The translations under genes were made by a program, and so were the position numbers. A stretch of DNA of 64,000 nucleotides from Ricordea florida (taxonomy: Eukaryota > Cnidaria > Anthozoa > Corallimorpharia > Ricordeidae). Location: positions 11,246,151 to 11,310,150 of the forward strand of contig OX453275.1 of assembly GCA_949710005.1 (NCBI GenBank), written 5' to 3'. Positions 63,994-64,000 of the stretch are shown piece after piece. The number at the start of each line of letters is the position of its first letter. The stretch's first letter is position 1. Under the pieces are notes generated by a model. That model was not told the origin of the DNA, did no database searches, and saw nothing but the letters and a program-made list of their open reading frames with translations.

Positions 63994-64000
63994 ACAATGC

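Noticed and set aside
1..64000. tRNA or rRNA genes
   Set aside because: Only tRNA-derived SINE promoters were seen (33447, 57845); no full cloverleaf was found.

Overview
The window is nuclear DNA of an invertebrate animal. It holds spliced genes with GT-AG introns for a P2X receptor, LIN9 and a RHNO1-like protein, SINE-like, MITE and foldback repeats, and an AT-rich base composition. A cnidarian such as a coral fits best, but that is inference. Most of the coding sequence belongs to three related Polinton/Maverick-type (adintovirus-like) DNA elements that carry virus genes. Layout: 1 to about 7.3 kb is the right half of element 1, cut off by the window start. From 7.3 to 13.35 kb there is host sequence with foldback and MITE repeats and the last exon of a RHNO1-like gene. 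Element 2, complete, runs from 13350 to 29798. From 29.8 to 41.27 kb lie the first RHNO1-like exon, a head-to-head P2X gene and the 3' exons of LIN9. Element 3, complete, runs from 41271 to 56180. From 56.3 to 62.9 kb are more LIN9 exons, and repeats follow to the end. Element 2 therefore sits inside the RHNO1-like intron and element 3 inside a LIN9 intron, both antisense to the host gene. Both have terminal inverted repeats (498 and 270 bp) and a perfect 5-bp target duplication (TAATG; CGGTG). The gene order in the elements is: protein-primed-type family B DNA polymerase (+), DDE integrase (-), double-jelly-roll major capsid protein, A32-type packaging ATPase, a block of small membrane proteins, a roughly 350-410 aa coiled-coil/membrane protein, a roughly 200 aa glycine-rich membrane protein, a 504-545 aa protein with a C-terminal anchor, a 211 aa putative minor capsid protein, then minus-strand accessory genes. 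The last of these is a SAP/Rho_N-like plus Cys/His-repeat protein whose start lies in or at the right terminal repeat. Polymerase and integrase would copy and insert the element, while capsid protein, ATPase and the membrane proteins imply a virion stage. I recognise no adenovirus-type maturation protease. The most unusual points are a gene in element 2 that resembles RNA polymerase II subunit RPB7, a shared promoter-like motif before nearly every element gene (TTTAAAG, TTTCTTACTGAT, then AGTAAAAAAT beside the ATG), conserved hairpins between convergent genes, and short GC-rich palindromic inserts, several of them in frame within coding sequence.
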